Positions 42,527 to 50,844 of a DNA stretch of 59,940 nt are shown piece by piece. Under the pieces are notes generated by a model that was given only the letters and a program-made list of their open reading frames with translations, was not told where the DNA came from and made no database searches. The position numbers and the translations under genes were made by a program. The number at the start of each line of letters is the position of its first letter. Within the stretch, counting starts at the first letter, position 1. The stretch is from the NCBI GenBank assembly GCA_902526865.1, contig CABZMK010000006.1, positions 1 through 59,940 of the forward strand, given 5' to 3'. Source of the DNA: an uncultured Alphaproteobacteria bacterium (GTDB taxonomy: Bacteria; Pseudomonadota; Alphaproteobacteria; Methylaequorales; Methylaequoraceae).

Positions 42527-42847
42527 ATGACATTTACGATATTACACAATAAAAATTGTTCTAAATCTAGGGCTTGCATTCAAATTTTGGAAAGTGAGAA
42601 TGTTGATTTCAAAATTAGAGATTACATAAAAAACCCTTTATCTTTTGATGAAGTAAAATATTTGGTCCAAAATTTATTGGGAAATAAATTTGATATTTTA
42701 AGAAATAAGACTGAAAAAGATTTTGATGACAAAGATTTAATCAAATATATATTTGAAAATCAAAAAGATCTACAAAGGCCCATTTTTTTTGATGGTAAAA
42801 ATTATATTATATGTAGACCGCCAGACAAGGTACTAGAATATATCTAG
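42527..42847 (+). CDS. ArsC-family arsenate reductase-like protein
   Basis: Glutaredoxin-fold protein of 106 residues in the ArsC/YffB family. The catalytic cysteine C11 is in NKNCSKSR, and R59, R84 (LQRPIFF) and R97 (ICRPPDKVLE) take the places of the three arginines that bind arsenate in the enterobacterial enzyme. Arsenate reduction is therefore plausible, though family members without arsenic genes nearby often have unknown roles, and no ars gene is adjacent. It lies on the plus strand between tRNA-Gly and tRNA-Tyr. Confidence 0.85.
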   Translation: MTFTILHNKNCSKSRACIQILESENVDFKIRDYIKNPLSFDEVKYLVQNLLGNKFDILRNKTEKDFDDKDLIKYIFENQKDLQRPIFFDGKNYIICRPPDKVLEYI

Positions 42848-42852
42848 GAAAG

Positions 42853-42938
42853 TGGTGGAGGGAGTAGGATTTGAACCTACGTAGGCTTACGCCGTCAGAT
42901 TTACAGTCTGATGTATTTGACCACTCTACCATCCCTCC
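42853..42938 (-). tRNA. tRNA-Tyr (anticodon GUA)
   Basis: An 86-base class II minus-strand tRNA with acceptor GGAGGGA/TCCCTCC, anticodon arm TCAGA-CTGTAAA-TCTGA giving GTA, long variable arm and encoded CCA. It heads the tRNA-Tyr/Gly/Trp group before secE. Confidence 0.96.
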
Positions 42939-43007
42939 ATAAGATGAATGTATACTTTTAAAGCCTATGAATTGTAAAGGAAAAAAATTTAAATTTAGTA
43001 TAAATAA

Positions 43008-43727
43008 ATGGACAATCAAATAGACATAATAATGGGACAACATGCGGCACTAGCTGCAATTGAAAACTTGAGAAGAGTTATAATTTCCTTAAAGTGTACA
43101 AAAGAGTTTTTTGAAAAAAATAAAATTGCAATTGAAAATAGAGGAATAAGTAAACTATTTATTGTTTCAAGAAAAGAAATAGATTCTGAAATTAAAAATA
43201 ATGTTCACCAAGGCATTTTATTGAAATGTAAAAGTTTAAAACAAATTAGTTTGGAGGAAATTAATAATAATGAAAAAAACATTGTAATACTGGATTCTCT
43301 AAATGATTCACAAAATGTTGGATCTATTTTAAGAACATCTTATTTATTTGGAATAAAAACAATAATTTCAAATAAAGATAACTCTTTCAAAATAAATCCC
43401 TTTTTAATTAAATCAGCAAGCGGCGCATTTGAAAAAATAAACTTTATTGAAGTTGTCAACTTAAACAGAACAGTTGAAAAATTGAAAAAAATGGGTTATT
43501 GGATTGTGGGATTTGATATGAACGCTAAAAGTAATATTTCTGAGATACCAAAAGATCTAAAAAAAGTTTTAATATTTGGTTCAGAGGGTAAGGGTATAAA
43601 ACCACTTATTTTAACGAATTGTGATTTCAAAACTAAAATAAACTTAAACGTAGAGGACAGAAAAATCGATAGTTTGAATGTTTCAAATTGCGTTTCAATA
43701 GCACTGTACGAATGTCTTAGAAAATGA
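43008..43727 (+). CDS. rlmB: SpoU-family rRNA 2'-O-methyltransferase (RlmB-like)
   Basis: Methylates a ribose of 23S rRNA (G2251 in the RlmB branch) with SAM. The N-terminal substrate-binding part (MGQHAALAAIENLRR) is followed by the knotted SPOUT domain with SQNVGSILRTSYLFG, LIFGSEGKGI and SLNVSNCVSIALYE. Length 239 is normal. It overlaps the next gene by four bases. TrmH-type tRNA methylation is the alternative, but the N-terminal domain favours rRNA. Confidence 0.88.
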   Translation: MDNQIDIIMGQHAALAAIENLRRVIISLKCTKEFFEKNKIAIENRGISKLFIVSRKEIDSEIKNNVHQGILLKCKSLKQISLEEINNNEKNIVILDSLNDSQNVGSILRTSYLFGIKTIISNKDNSFKINPFLIKSASGAFEKINFIEVVNLNRTVEKLKKMGYWIVGFDMNAKSNISEIPKDLKKVLIFGSEGKGIKPLILTNCDFKTKINLNVEDRKIDSLNVSNCVSIALYECLRK

Positions 43728-44341
43728 AAGAGCTTCCAAAATTTTATAATTCACTCGAAGAAACAAGAAAAGAGATTTTTTCTCTTTTATTCCAAGGTGT
43801 AAAAAAAAGAAAATCTAATTTCCATAATCTTGTTCTTAATACTGTAGATTTACATAACAAACCTGATGCAAGAACAGTGGTATTAAGAACTTTCTCGCAG
43901 AAAGACTTAACTATTGGCATTCATACTGATAATAGATCTGAAAAAGTTGAACATTTAAAGAATAATAACTTTACATGTTTGGTTTTTTATGATGATCAAA
44001 AAAAAATTCAACTAAGAGTTCGAGGTACAACAAATTTAGAAAAATCTAAAAAAGAATCATGGGACAAACTTTCGAATTGGTCTAAGAGATGTTATTTAAC
44101 ATCCACCCCCCCTGGACAAGTGTCAAAGAATCCAACTTCTGGTTTTCCAAACAAATTTCAATCAGAAGCACCTTCCTCGGAAGAATCCCAGAAAGGTTTC
44201 GAAAATTTTACAGTTATAAGAATTTTTATAGACGAGATCGAGTGGTTATTTCTAGCGAGTCAAGGACATAGAAGAGCTTTGTTTAAAATAAATAGAGATA
44301 ATTCTAATCTCAGCATTGAATCAAAATGGCTAGTTCCTTAA
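43724..44341 (+). CDS. Pyridoxamine 5'-phosphate oxidase-like FMN-binding protein
   Basis: Split-barrel flavoprotein of 205 residues resembling the Alr4036-type branch of the pyridoxamine phosphate oxidase superfamily. DARTVVLRTF, IHTDNRSEKVEHLKNN and LRVRGTTNLE correspond to the FMN-binding strands, and the C-terminal region ends FLASQGHRRALFKI. The typical PdxH substrate motif at the C terminus is not evident, so I do not call it pdxH. It is coupled to the methyltransferase gene and overlaps the next gene by 16 bases. Confidence 0.8.
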   Translation: MKELPKFYNSLEETRKEIFSLLFQGVKKRKSNFHNLVLNTVDLHNKPDARTVVLRTFSQKDLTIGIHTDNRSEKVEHLKNNNFTCLVFYDDQKKIQLRVRGTTNLEKSKKESWDKLSNWSKRCYLTSTPPGQVSKNPTSGFPNKFQSEAPSSEESQKGFENFTVIRIFIDEIEWLFLASQGHRRALFKINRDNSNLSIESKWLVP

Positions 44342-44928
44342 AATTTGAATTATTTTTTATTTATTTATTTTTACCATTATTCATTCTTTTTTTTCAGTCT
44401 AAGATATTAATTTTCACTTTATTGTATCTCGTCTTTATATTTACATTTGTAAAGCTTAGAAAAGACAAAAGTTTTCAATCAAAGTTTCTAAAAAAAAAAA
44501 TAAATTGGAAAATCACTTTCTTTTTTTTTTTGGTATTTCTTATTTTTGGTTATTTATATGTTTTATTTTATGATCCAACTCTTCTTTTTAGTTTTCCAAA
44601 AAATGATTTTCGCTTGTGGATTATAGTAATGTTTATCTATCCATTTTTTTCTGTAATTCCACAAGAAATTATCTACAGAGTTTACTTTTATCACAGATAT
44701 AACAAACTTTTCAGCGGCAATTTATTATTACTCACACTTTTAAACTTATTTTTATTTTCTTTTGCTCACATTATTTTTAATAATCCTCATGCGATTTTCA
44801 TAACAGCAATTGCTTCACCAATTTTTTCATACTTGTATATTGAAGAATCATTTTTCACTTGTGTTTTAGTGCATTCACTCGGAGGACAAATTCTTTTCAC
44901 TTTTGGCTTAGGGAAATATTTTTACTAG
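44326..44928 (+). CDS. CPBP-family intramembrane metalloprotease
   Basis: A 200-residue, very hydrophobic protein with about six membrane segments. The CPBP (CaaX protease and bacteriocin-processing) motifs are present: QEIIYR with E114, FSFAHIIF with H148, and VHSLGGQ with H183. The first glutamate of the usual EExxxR is replaced by Q113. Substrate unknown. The start lies inside the previous gene. Its stop codon overlaps that of the convergent msrA. Confidence 0.82.
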   Translation: MASSLKFELFFIYLFLPLFILFFQSKILIFTLLYLVFIFTFVKLRKDKSFQSKFLKKKINWKITFFFFLVFLIFGYLYVLFYDPTLLFSFPKNDFRLWIIVMFIYPFFSVIPQEIIYRVYFYHRYNKLFSGNLLLLTLLNLFLFSFAHIIFNNPHAIFITAIASPIFSYLYIEESFFTCVLVHSLGGQILFTFGLGKYFY

Positions 44929-45470
44929 TTGTAACTAGCACCAGTTCCTTTTAAACCGCAATATCCATTTGGGTTTTTATGTAAATACTTCTGATGGTAG
45001 TCCTCAGCTAAATAAAATTTATTAAGAATTACTATTTCGGTTTTAATTGTTCCATATGACAGTTTATCTAATTCAATTTGAAATTTCTTTTTAGAATCCT
45101 GTAGAGGTTCAATTTCTTTACTATTATTTGATAAAATAATTGATCTGTATTGACTACCAATATCATTTCCTTGTCTATTTAATTGAGTAGGATCATGAGA
45201 CTCCCAAAAAATTTTTAGTACTTGCTTTAAACTAACTATTTGTTGATCATAAATGACTTTTACAACTTCTGCATGACCTGTATCGCCATTGCAAACTGTT
45301 TCATAATTTGGGTCTTTAGTATGACCCCCTGCATATCCAACAGCAGTTGTGTATAATCCATCTAACTGCCAAAATTTTCTTTCAGCTCCCCAAAAACAGC
45401 CCATACCAAAAAATATCTGAGAAAGGTGGCTTGGTTTATCTATTGTAAGGTCTCTATCAAATATACTCAT
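44925..45470 (-). CDS. msrA: Peptide methionine (S)-sulfoxide reductase
   Basis: Repairs oxidised methionine in proteins. The catalytic cysteine C25 is in the signature GMGCFWGAE, followed by VGYAGGHTKDPNYETVCNGDTGHAEVV and the HQKYLHKNPNGYC tail, where the cysteine can act in resolving. Length 181 is normal. It is divergent from the B12 receptor; the riboswitch region lies between. Confidence 0.96.
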   Translation of the reverse strand: MSIFDRDLTIDKPSHLSQIFFGMGCFWGAERKFWQLDGLYTTAVGYAGGHTKDPNYETVCNGDTGHAEVVKVIYDQQIVSLKQVLKIFWESHDPTQLNRQGNDIGSQYRSIILSNNSKEIEPLQDSKKKFQIELDKLSYGTIKTEIVILNKFYLAEDYHQKYLHKNPNGYCGLKGTGASYN

Positions 45471-45530
45471 GACAGCTTTTGTTTTAATATTAAATTGACT
45501 TTCATTGTAATAAAAATAATATGATAAATA

Positions 45531-45679
45531 TACTTAGTGCCTGCAAGGGTTAAAAGGGAAACTAGTTTAAGTCTAGTACAGCCCCCGCTACTGTAAATTG
45601 TGTGTTTTGTCAATGTGCCACTGATAAAATTGGGAAGGCGATAAAACCAAAAGCAATGAGTCAGGAAACCTGCTAAGTT
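45531..45679 (+). ncRNA. Cobalamin (adenosylcobalamin-type) riboswitch aptamer
   Basis: Core elements occur in the right order: AAAGGGAA, GCCCCCGCTACTGTAA (45580-45595), CCACTG, GGGAAGGC, and the B12 box (AGTCAGGAAACCTGC, ending at 45673). The closing P1 stem pairs ACTTAG (45532-45537) with CTAAGT (45673-45678). It controls the TonB-dependent receptor that begins 136 bases downstream and marks that receptor as a B12 or corrinoid transporter. It occupies most of the only gene-free stretch longer than 300 bases. Confidence 0.96.
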
Positions 45680-45702
45680 AGCGTCATTCAATCAGACTAC
45701 GG

Positions 45703-45715
45703 GTAGGTCTTCTGA
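45703..45715 (+). promoter_or_regulatory. Segment complementary to the B12 box (possible expression platform)
   Basis: GTAGGTCTTCTGA can pair with the B12 box TCAGGAAACCTGC (45661-45673) in 12 of 13 positions including two G-U pairs. Pairing would destroy the aptamer core and P1, so the two folds exclude each other. Further downstream are a small hairpin ATGGA-AAA-TCCAT (45717-45729) and CAGAT-ACAA-ATCTG (45787-45800) just before the ribosome site. No intrinsic terminator with a T run is evident, so control of translation or of Rho access is likelier. Confidence 0.5.
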
Positions 45716-45814
45716 TATGGAAAATCCATCGTGGTGACGTGTTAACCATGGTGGGATTCATTTATCTCACTTATTTTAATTATTTTCAGATACAAATCTG
45801 AGAAAGGGAAAAAT

Positions 45815-47815
45815 ATGTGGAAACCTCTTTTTTTAACTTTTGTAATATTTATTGCCAGTCTTAATCAAGAAATAAAAGCTCAAACAACAGAAGATGAAAT
45901 TATTGTACAATCTAGTAAACTACAAATTGATGGGATCTATGGTGCTGAAACATATACAATAACTAAAAGTGATATTCAAAATTCAACAAGTGAGTCAATT
46001 ATTGATTTGATAACAAAATTTCCTGGTGTAAAAAAACAATTTGATATATATGGTACTGGGTTTGGTGTAGGGTCGAGAATTGATATTAGAGGTTTTGCGG
46101 ACACAGCTAGGGACAATACAGCAATCTTAATAAATGGCCAAAAACTTACGCTCGGTGATATGAGTTTAGTGGATCTATCAATTATTCCAATGGACAGTAT
46201 TCAAAGAATAGAAATAACAAAAGGAAATAACTCTGTTCTTTATGGAAATAATTCATCAGCAGGTTCAGTAAATATTATTACGGATACACTTCCAGGGCAA
46301 AAAGACTCTTTGTTTGCCAAATTCACAGCAGGATCATTTGGTAAGTACGAAGGTGCATTATCAGGTACAAAAACAGCAGGCATATATTCAATCACTGGAA
46401 ATACAAATTTTATTTCTACGGATGGCTTTAGAAGAAATAATGCTCTGAGTCAGAGAAACGGGAGCATTGAATTTAAGGGAGTAACTGAAAATCTCTCATA
46501 TCATTTAAATGTGTTAGCACATAATCAATTTCTTGAATTGCCTGGAACAAGGAGTGTAGTTACACTTAGAAGTGATCCAAGAGGTACTAGTACACTCGCT
46601 CAATTTAACCAAAGAAATGGGTATAAAACTTTCTATGGGCTTAACTACTCTCCAATCAATGATCATGAAGTGGTTATCGACGGTAGCTATAGTTTTGATA
46701 AAAGCCAAGCAAATATGGGGGAGTTTTCAGATACAGAAATATATAATTATCAGATTTCTCCAAGATATCTTTTTAAGTACAAGAACAATCAAATTGACTC
46801 AGACAATATTTTTGGACTAGATTTAATTTATGCTAACTATTATTCCGACAGAATGCAGTCTGACGGAGCATATTATTATACAAATTTTAAAATGACTGAT
46901 AAAACTGCAGCTGTCTATTTTAATTCAAATTTAAAATTAAATTCAGAAAACAAACTTTCTGTTGGTGCTAGATATCATGGAAATTGGCTTAGAGCATCTA
47001 ACAGTGTAACATCAGGGTCTTACTACGGGGGAACTTATACAGACAAATCCCCAGAAAGTTTTTCAAATCCACAATTTGCGTACCACCTTGGTTACGAATA
47101 TAAACTCAACAATTACAATACTATTTCTACAAAAATTGGAAGAAGTTTTAGATATCCTAATTTAGACGAAAGAATTGGACTAGGTAGTGGATTTACTAAC
47201 AGTACAAGTTTTAGACTTGGACCACAGAAATCTCATGATTTTGAGTTTGGTCATAAACTCGGTTTTGATAGTTTTAATATCTCTACAACCCTCTACTACA
47301 TGAGATTACGTTCTGAAATTTCTACAACTGACAATTCTTTTTATAACAGAAATTTAGCACCAACCGAAAGATATGGTATCGAGAATAACTTGAAATATTC
47401 TTTCATGGAAAATCTTAATATAGAAAATGCATTTACTCTTACACAAGCAAAATTTAGAGGTGGAGACAGAAACGAGAATGATCTTCCAGGAGTTCCAGCC
47501 TTTGTAGATTCTTTACAAATTAATTATTCGCCATTGGAAAATCTTTCGACATATTTTAATTTCTACTATCAGTCAAGCTCAAGACCTCTTAATGATTTCA
47601 GAAACTATCAAATTGTTCAAAAAGGTTATCATACCTTAAATGTAGGATTTGTAGGAAACTTTAACGGTTATAAAGCTACTTTGGCGCTAAATAACTTGCA
47701 AGATAAAATACATTATAACTACGCTGTCGGTTCAGGTTCAGGAGTTTATCACACAGTAAGTTACTATCCACTTCCGGGATTTAATACCTTATTTAAAATT
47801 TCTAAGGAATTTTAA
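45815..47815 (+). CDS. btuB: TonB-dependent outer-membrane receptor, B12/corrinoid type
   Basis: Outer-membrane transporter of 666 residues. A signal peptide (about 1-22, ending EIKA) precedes a TonB-box-like EDEIIVQS, the plug domain with IDIRGFADTARDNTAILINGQ and ITKGNNSVLYGNNSSAGSVNIIT, and a beta barrel that closes with a C-terminal phenylalanine (KISKEF). Family similarity alone would leave the ligand open; the cobalamin riboswitch upstream points to B12. The tonB-like gene starts directly after its stop codon. Confidence 0.92.
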   Translation: MWKPLFLTFVIFIASLNQEIKAQTTEDEIIVQSSKLQIDGIYGAETYTITKSDIQNSTSESIIDLITKFPGVKKQFDIYGTGFGVGSRIDIRGFADTARDNTAILINGQKLTLGDMSLVDLSIIPMDSIQRIEITKGNNSVLYGNNSSAGSVNIITDTLPGQKDSLFAKFTAGSFGKYEGALSGTKTAGIYSITGNTNFISTDGFRRNNALSQRNGSIEFKGVTENLSYHLNVLAHNQFLELPGTRSVVTLRSDPRGTSTLAQFNQRNGYKTFYGLNYSPINDHEVVIDGSYSFDKSQANMGEFSDTEIYNYQISPRYLFKYKNNQIDSDNIFGLDLIYANYYSDRMQSDGAYYYTNFKMTDKTAAVYFNSNLKLNSENKLSVGARYHGNWLRASNSVTSGSYYGGTYTDKSPESFSNPQFAYHLGYEYKLNNYNTISTKIGRSFRYPNLDERIGLGSGFTNSTSFRLGPQKSHDFEFGHKLGFDSFNISTTLYYMRLRSEISTTDNSFYNRNLAPTERYGIENNLKYSFMENLNIENAFTLTQAKFRGGDRNENDLPGVPAFVDSLQINYSPLENLSTYFNFYYQSSSRPLNDFRNYQIVQKGYHTLNVGFVGNFNGYKATLALNNLQDKIHYNYAVGSGSGVYHTVSYYPLPGFNTLFKISKEF

Positions 47816-48540
47816 ATGAATATTACTTTTTTAAAAAGTTTAATTATTTCCTTTGGAGTTCATGCTCTTGCAATTTCACTTTTATTAATGGAAGGAAAGG
47901 ACTTTAAGAAAAGTGAAACCTCAATGACCGAAGTTGTTATTTTACCATCTACCGAAAGTAATAATTTTGCAAAGAAAAAAACAAATATTGAGGAAACTAT
48001 CAAAAAAATCAAAGATGTAAAAGGTAAAACCACGGAACAGAAGAATTTGGTTTCTTCAGTAAAAAAAAAAAAAAAAACGAGAATGAATTTTATAAAGTTT
48101 CAAAGGCTAACTTAACTTTAAATAATATTGAAAAAAAAAAATTTGATAATTCTTTTTTAGAAAATAAATCTTTTACGAAGCCTGATAAAACTAAAAAGCC
48201 GTTAAGTTATGAAATCAAAAATTTTTCAGAAAATCAGAACACCAAAAGCACTTTTGTATCAAGTGCAAGTTATAAAATTGGTTCTACTAAAAATCCCCAT
48301 CCGACTTATCCCTTGATTGCTAGAAAAAAAGGATGGGAAGGTAAGGTATTAATTCAAGCTGAAATTGACAGAGAAGGAAATGTTTCAGAAATAAAAGTAT
48401 TAGAGTCAAGTGGTTTTCAAGTACTTGATGATGCTAGCTTAGAAACGCTAAAAAAATGGAAATTCACACCTGCCAAGATCGGCAATAAATTTGTTGATGA
48501 TACGTTAAATATCCCAGTCAAATTTCTTATAACAAATTAG
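47816..48540 (+). CDS. tonB: TonB energy-transducing protein, interrupted by a frameshift in a 17-A run
   Basis: The two halves of one TonB lie in different frames. The first (from MNITFLKS) has the N-terminal membrane anchor (about residues 4-24) and a lysine-rich spacer; the second holds the C-terminal domain YPLIARKKGWEGKVLIQAEI...LKKWKFTPAK. The downstream frame is open without a stop from the 17-A run to the end, so a single shift (minus one, or one added A) gives a full-length protein of about 240 residues. It could be real slippage, an assembly error, or a recent mutation. ExbB and ExbD are not in the window. Confidence 0.8.
48061..48077. repeat. Run of 17 A at the tonB frame break
   Basis: The zero frame reads five AAA lysine codons and then ACG AGA ATG, ending soon at a stop; shifting back one base reads AAC GAG AAT GAA and continues through the TonB domain. 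It is the longest single-base run I noticed in the window. Confidence 0.95.
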
Positions 48541-48561
48541 ATTTATTAAGCATTGTTAAGA

Positions 48562-48637
48562 TGGCGTCCCCTACGGGATTCGAACCCGTGTTGCCGCCGT
48601 GAAAGGGCGGTGTCCTGAACCACTAGACGAAGGGGAC
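48562..48637 (-). tRNA. tRNA-Glu (anticodon UUC)
   Basis: A 76-base minus-strand tRNA with acceptor GTCCCCT/AGGGGAC, anticodon arm CCGCC-CTTTCAC-GGCGG giving TTC, GTTCGAATC T loop and encoded CCA. It stands alone, convergent with tonB. Confidence 0.96.
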
Positions 48638-48708
48638 AAATAATACTTGCAAATAAAATATATGATTATATATATAGTCTTTTAAATTTATAAGTAAATT
48701 GATTTGTT

Positions 48709-49056
48709 ATGAGAAATTTAGCTTTTTTAGTTTTAACTATCTTGTTCCTCCCTCTTTCACCTTTAGTTGGGAAAGAATCACCTAACCAACTGTGTAATAT
48801 TAGAGGTTACGAGATAATTTTTCCTTATGAAAAAGCAATTAATGAAATCAAAAATAAATTTCAAAATGCTCCAAGCATTAAAGAATTTGAATTAGAACGA
48901 TTTAAGAAGCATTTTGAGCAAAATTTTTATGGCATTCCACTTTACAAAGAAGCTGGATGCTCAAACGCTAGATTGTCCGAATATTTAAATTGTCTAATAT
49001 CAACTGATGATTCTGATTGCAGAATCTATTATACTCAAATGAGAATCGTAGATTAG
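48709..49056 (+). CDS. Small secreted protein with four cysteines, unknown function
   Basis: I do not recognise this 115-residue protein. It begins with a clear signal peptide (about 1-20, hydrophobic LAFLVLTILFLPLSPLV). The mature part has four cysteines (C29, C84, C95, C104), a number that suits two disulfides in the periplasm, and a charged, probably helical middle. No lipobox is seen. Its stop codon overlaps the convergent recJ stop. Confidence 0.6.
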   Translation: MRNLAFLVLTILFLPLSPLVGKESPNQLCNIRGYEIIFPYEKAINEIKNKFQNAPSIKEFELERFKKHFEQNFYGIPLYKEAGCSNARLSEYLNCLISTDDSDCRIYYTQMRIVD

Positions 49057-50822
49057 ATAATTAAATCTTCAACATTTAATTCGACATTTTCTTGCCCGTC
49101 CCAACTGTTAAGAGTCACTGAGACCAAAGCACTTTTTATTGGAGCTGAAGTTTTGATAACATCACCTAATTTAGTTCCTAATGAACCAAAGGAAATAGCC
49201 TTGATACGTGTAGAATAAAAATCTTCAAAATAAAAAGAAAAATGTTTTTCACCTACAACTCTTGGATATCTGATTACAACATCGTTTATAATAAATTTAG
49301 GCTTAGGATTACCTATACCGAAAGGAGAGAAATTATTAATTTTATGAAATAACTGATTATCAATAGTCGAAATTTTTAGTTCAGAGTCGTAGTTTTTTTT
49401 TAAATTCTCAATATTTGCAACAAACTTATTCTTTAAAAAAGTTTTAAAATCTTTTATTTTTGAGTTTTCTATTTTAAAACCACCAGCCATTTTATGTCCT
49501 CCCCCAGATGTTAGTATGCCATCATTTACTGAATCAAGAATAAACTTTCCAATGTCAAAACTCCTGACTGATCTACATGAAGCAGAACATACCTCATTAT
49601 CCTCTGAAATCACTATTGAGGGTCTCATAAACTTGTTGGTTAACTTAGATGCAACTATTCCGAGTACTCCTGGGTGCCAATTTTTATTGTGTACACAAAT
49701 AATATTTTGATCTTCTGAAATAACTTGGCTAATTGCTTCTCTTTCAACTTTATGCTCTATACTTTTTCTGAGATTATTAAAATCACAGAGTTTTTTTGAC
49801 AGAATACTAGATATATTTTCCTCACAAGTGGTTAAAAGTTTTACTCCTATTCTTGAATCACCTACTCTTCCACCTGCATTTATTCTCGGTCCTATGACAA
49901 AACCTAAATGATATTCATTTAAATATTGATTTATTGAAGATTCTTGTATCAAAGCGTTAAGTCCGATATTTTTTGTTTGGTTAATTACTTTTATACCCTG
50001 TTTTACAAAAGCTCTATTTACTTGATCTAATTTTACAAGATCACAAATAGTTGCTAGTGCAACTAGATCCAAATATTTGATTAAATTTGGTAATTTCAAT
50101 TTAAAGAAGTTATTTTTTTTTAATTCTCTACTTAGTGAAATCACCAAAAAAAAAGTAACACCAGTCGCACAAAGATTATCAAGGTTTGAAATATCTTTAT
50201 TTTTCTTGGGGTTAATTATGGCAAATGCATTTGGTAATAATTGTGATTGTTGATGGTGGTCAACAACAATTACATCAACTTTTTTTTTACCAATATGTTC
50301 AATTGGTTCAAATGAAGTAGTACCGCAATCAAGAGTTAAAATGAGAACGCAGCCCTTTTCTTTTAGTGATTCGAATGCGTCAATATTTGGCCCATACCCT
50401 TCTTTAATTCTATCAGGAATATAAAATTCATACTTAACTCCAATTTCGGAAAAGTAATTACAAATTAGAGAGGTTGCACTTGATCCGTCAACGTCATAAT
50501 CTCCAAGAACTCCAATCTTTTGTTTTTTCAAAATGCAATCAACTATCTTTTTTGTAGCTTTTTCCATGTCATCTAAAACAAATGGATCAGGGAGAGTTGT
50601 TTTAATCTTTGTATCCATAAAATTTTTGAAATTTTTTAAGTTTATGCCCCTTGAAACTGCTAGTTTTGCAATACAAGTCTCTAACCCTAATTCATTTTTT
50701 AGAATGACAACTTCATTATTGTTTAATTGTCTTTCATTCCATAAAAAACCATTTATTGAGTAATTATTTTTTTCGGTATTGTTTTTTTTTTTTCCTTCAA
50801 TTAGATTAGCGTTAGTTTTCAT
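49053..50822 (-). CDS. recJ: Single-stranded-DNA-specific exonuclease RecJ
   Basis: 5'-3' exonuclease of the DHH family used in recombination and mismatch repair, 589 residues. The metal-binding motifs are in place: GDYDVDGSSA (about 107), TLDCGTTS, VVDHHQ, and the DHHA1-domain SGGGHKMAGGF. The C-terminal OB domain ends in a normal way. The N-terminal leader is lysine/asparagine-rich and contains a 12-A run, in frame. It is divergent from the phosphofructokinase gene, 22 bases away. Confidence 0.95.
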   Translation of the reverse strand: MKTNANLIEGKKKNNTEKNNYSINGFLWNERQLNNNEVVILKNELGLETCIAKLAVSRGINLKNFKNFMDTKIKTTLPDPFVLDDMEKATKKIVDCILKKQKIGVLGDYDVDGSSATSLICNYFSEIGVKYEFYIPDRIKEGYGPNIDAFESLKEKGCVLILTLDCGTTSFEPIEHIGKKKVDVIVVDHHQQSQLLPNAFAIINPKKNKDISNLDNLCATGVTFFLVISLSRELKKNNFFKLKLPNLIKYLDLVALATICDLVKLDQVNRAFVKQGIKVINQTKNIGLNALIQESSINQYLNEYHLGFVIGPRINAGGRVGDSRIGVKLLTTCEENISSILSKKLCDFNNLRKSIEHKVEREAISQVISEDQNIICVHNKNWHPGVLGIVASKLTNKFMRPSIVISEDNEVCSASCRSVRSFDIGKFILDSVNDGILTSGGGHKMAGGFKIENSKIKDFKTFLKNKFVANIENLKKNYDSELKISTIDNQLFHKINNFSPFGIGNPKPKFIINDVVIRYPRVVGEKHFSFYFEDFYSTRIKAISFGSLGTKLGDVIKTSAPIKSALVSVTLNSWDGQENVELNVEDLII

Positions 50823-50844
50823 ATGAAAAACTTATCACAGTTTT

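Noticed and set aside
45467..45691. A 74-residue protein read on the minus strand across the riboswitch
   Set aside because: It lies over conserved aptamer sequence and has no ribosome site or family likeness; it is a chance frame.
45697..45720. A second cobalamin riboswitch on the minus strand, because the reverse complement here resembles a B12 box
   Set aside because: None of the other aptamer elements (GGGAAGGC, CCACTG, GCCCCCGC) follows on that strand. The likeness is explained by complementarity to the real B12 box.
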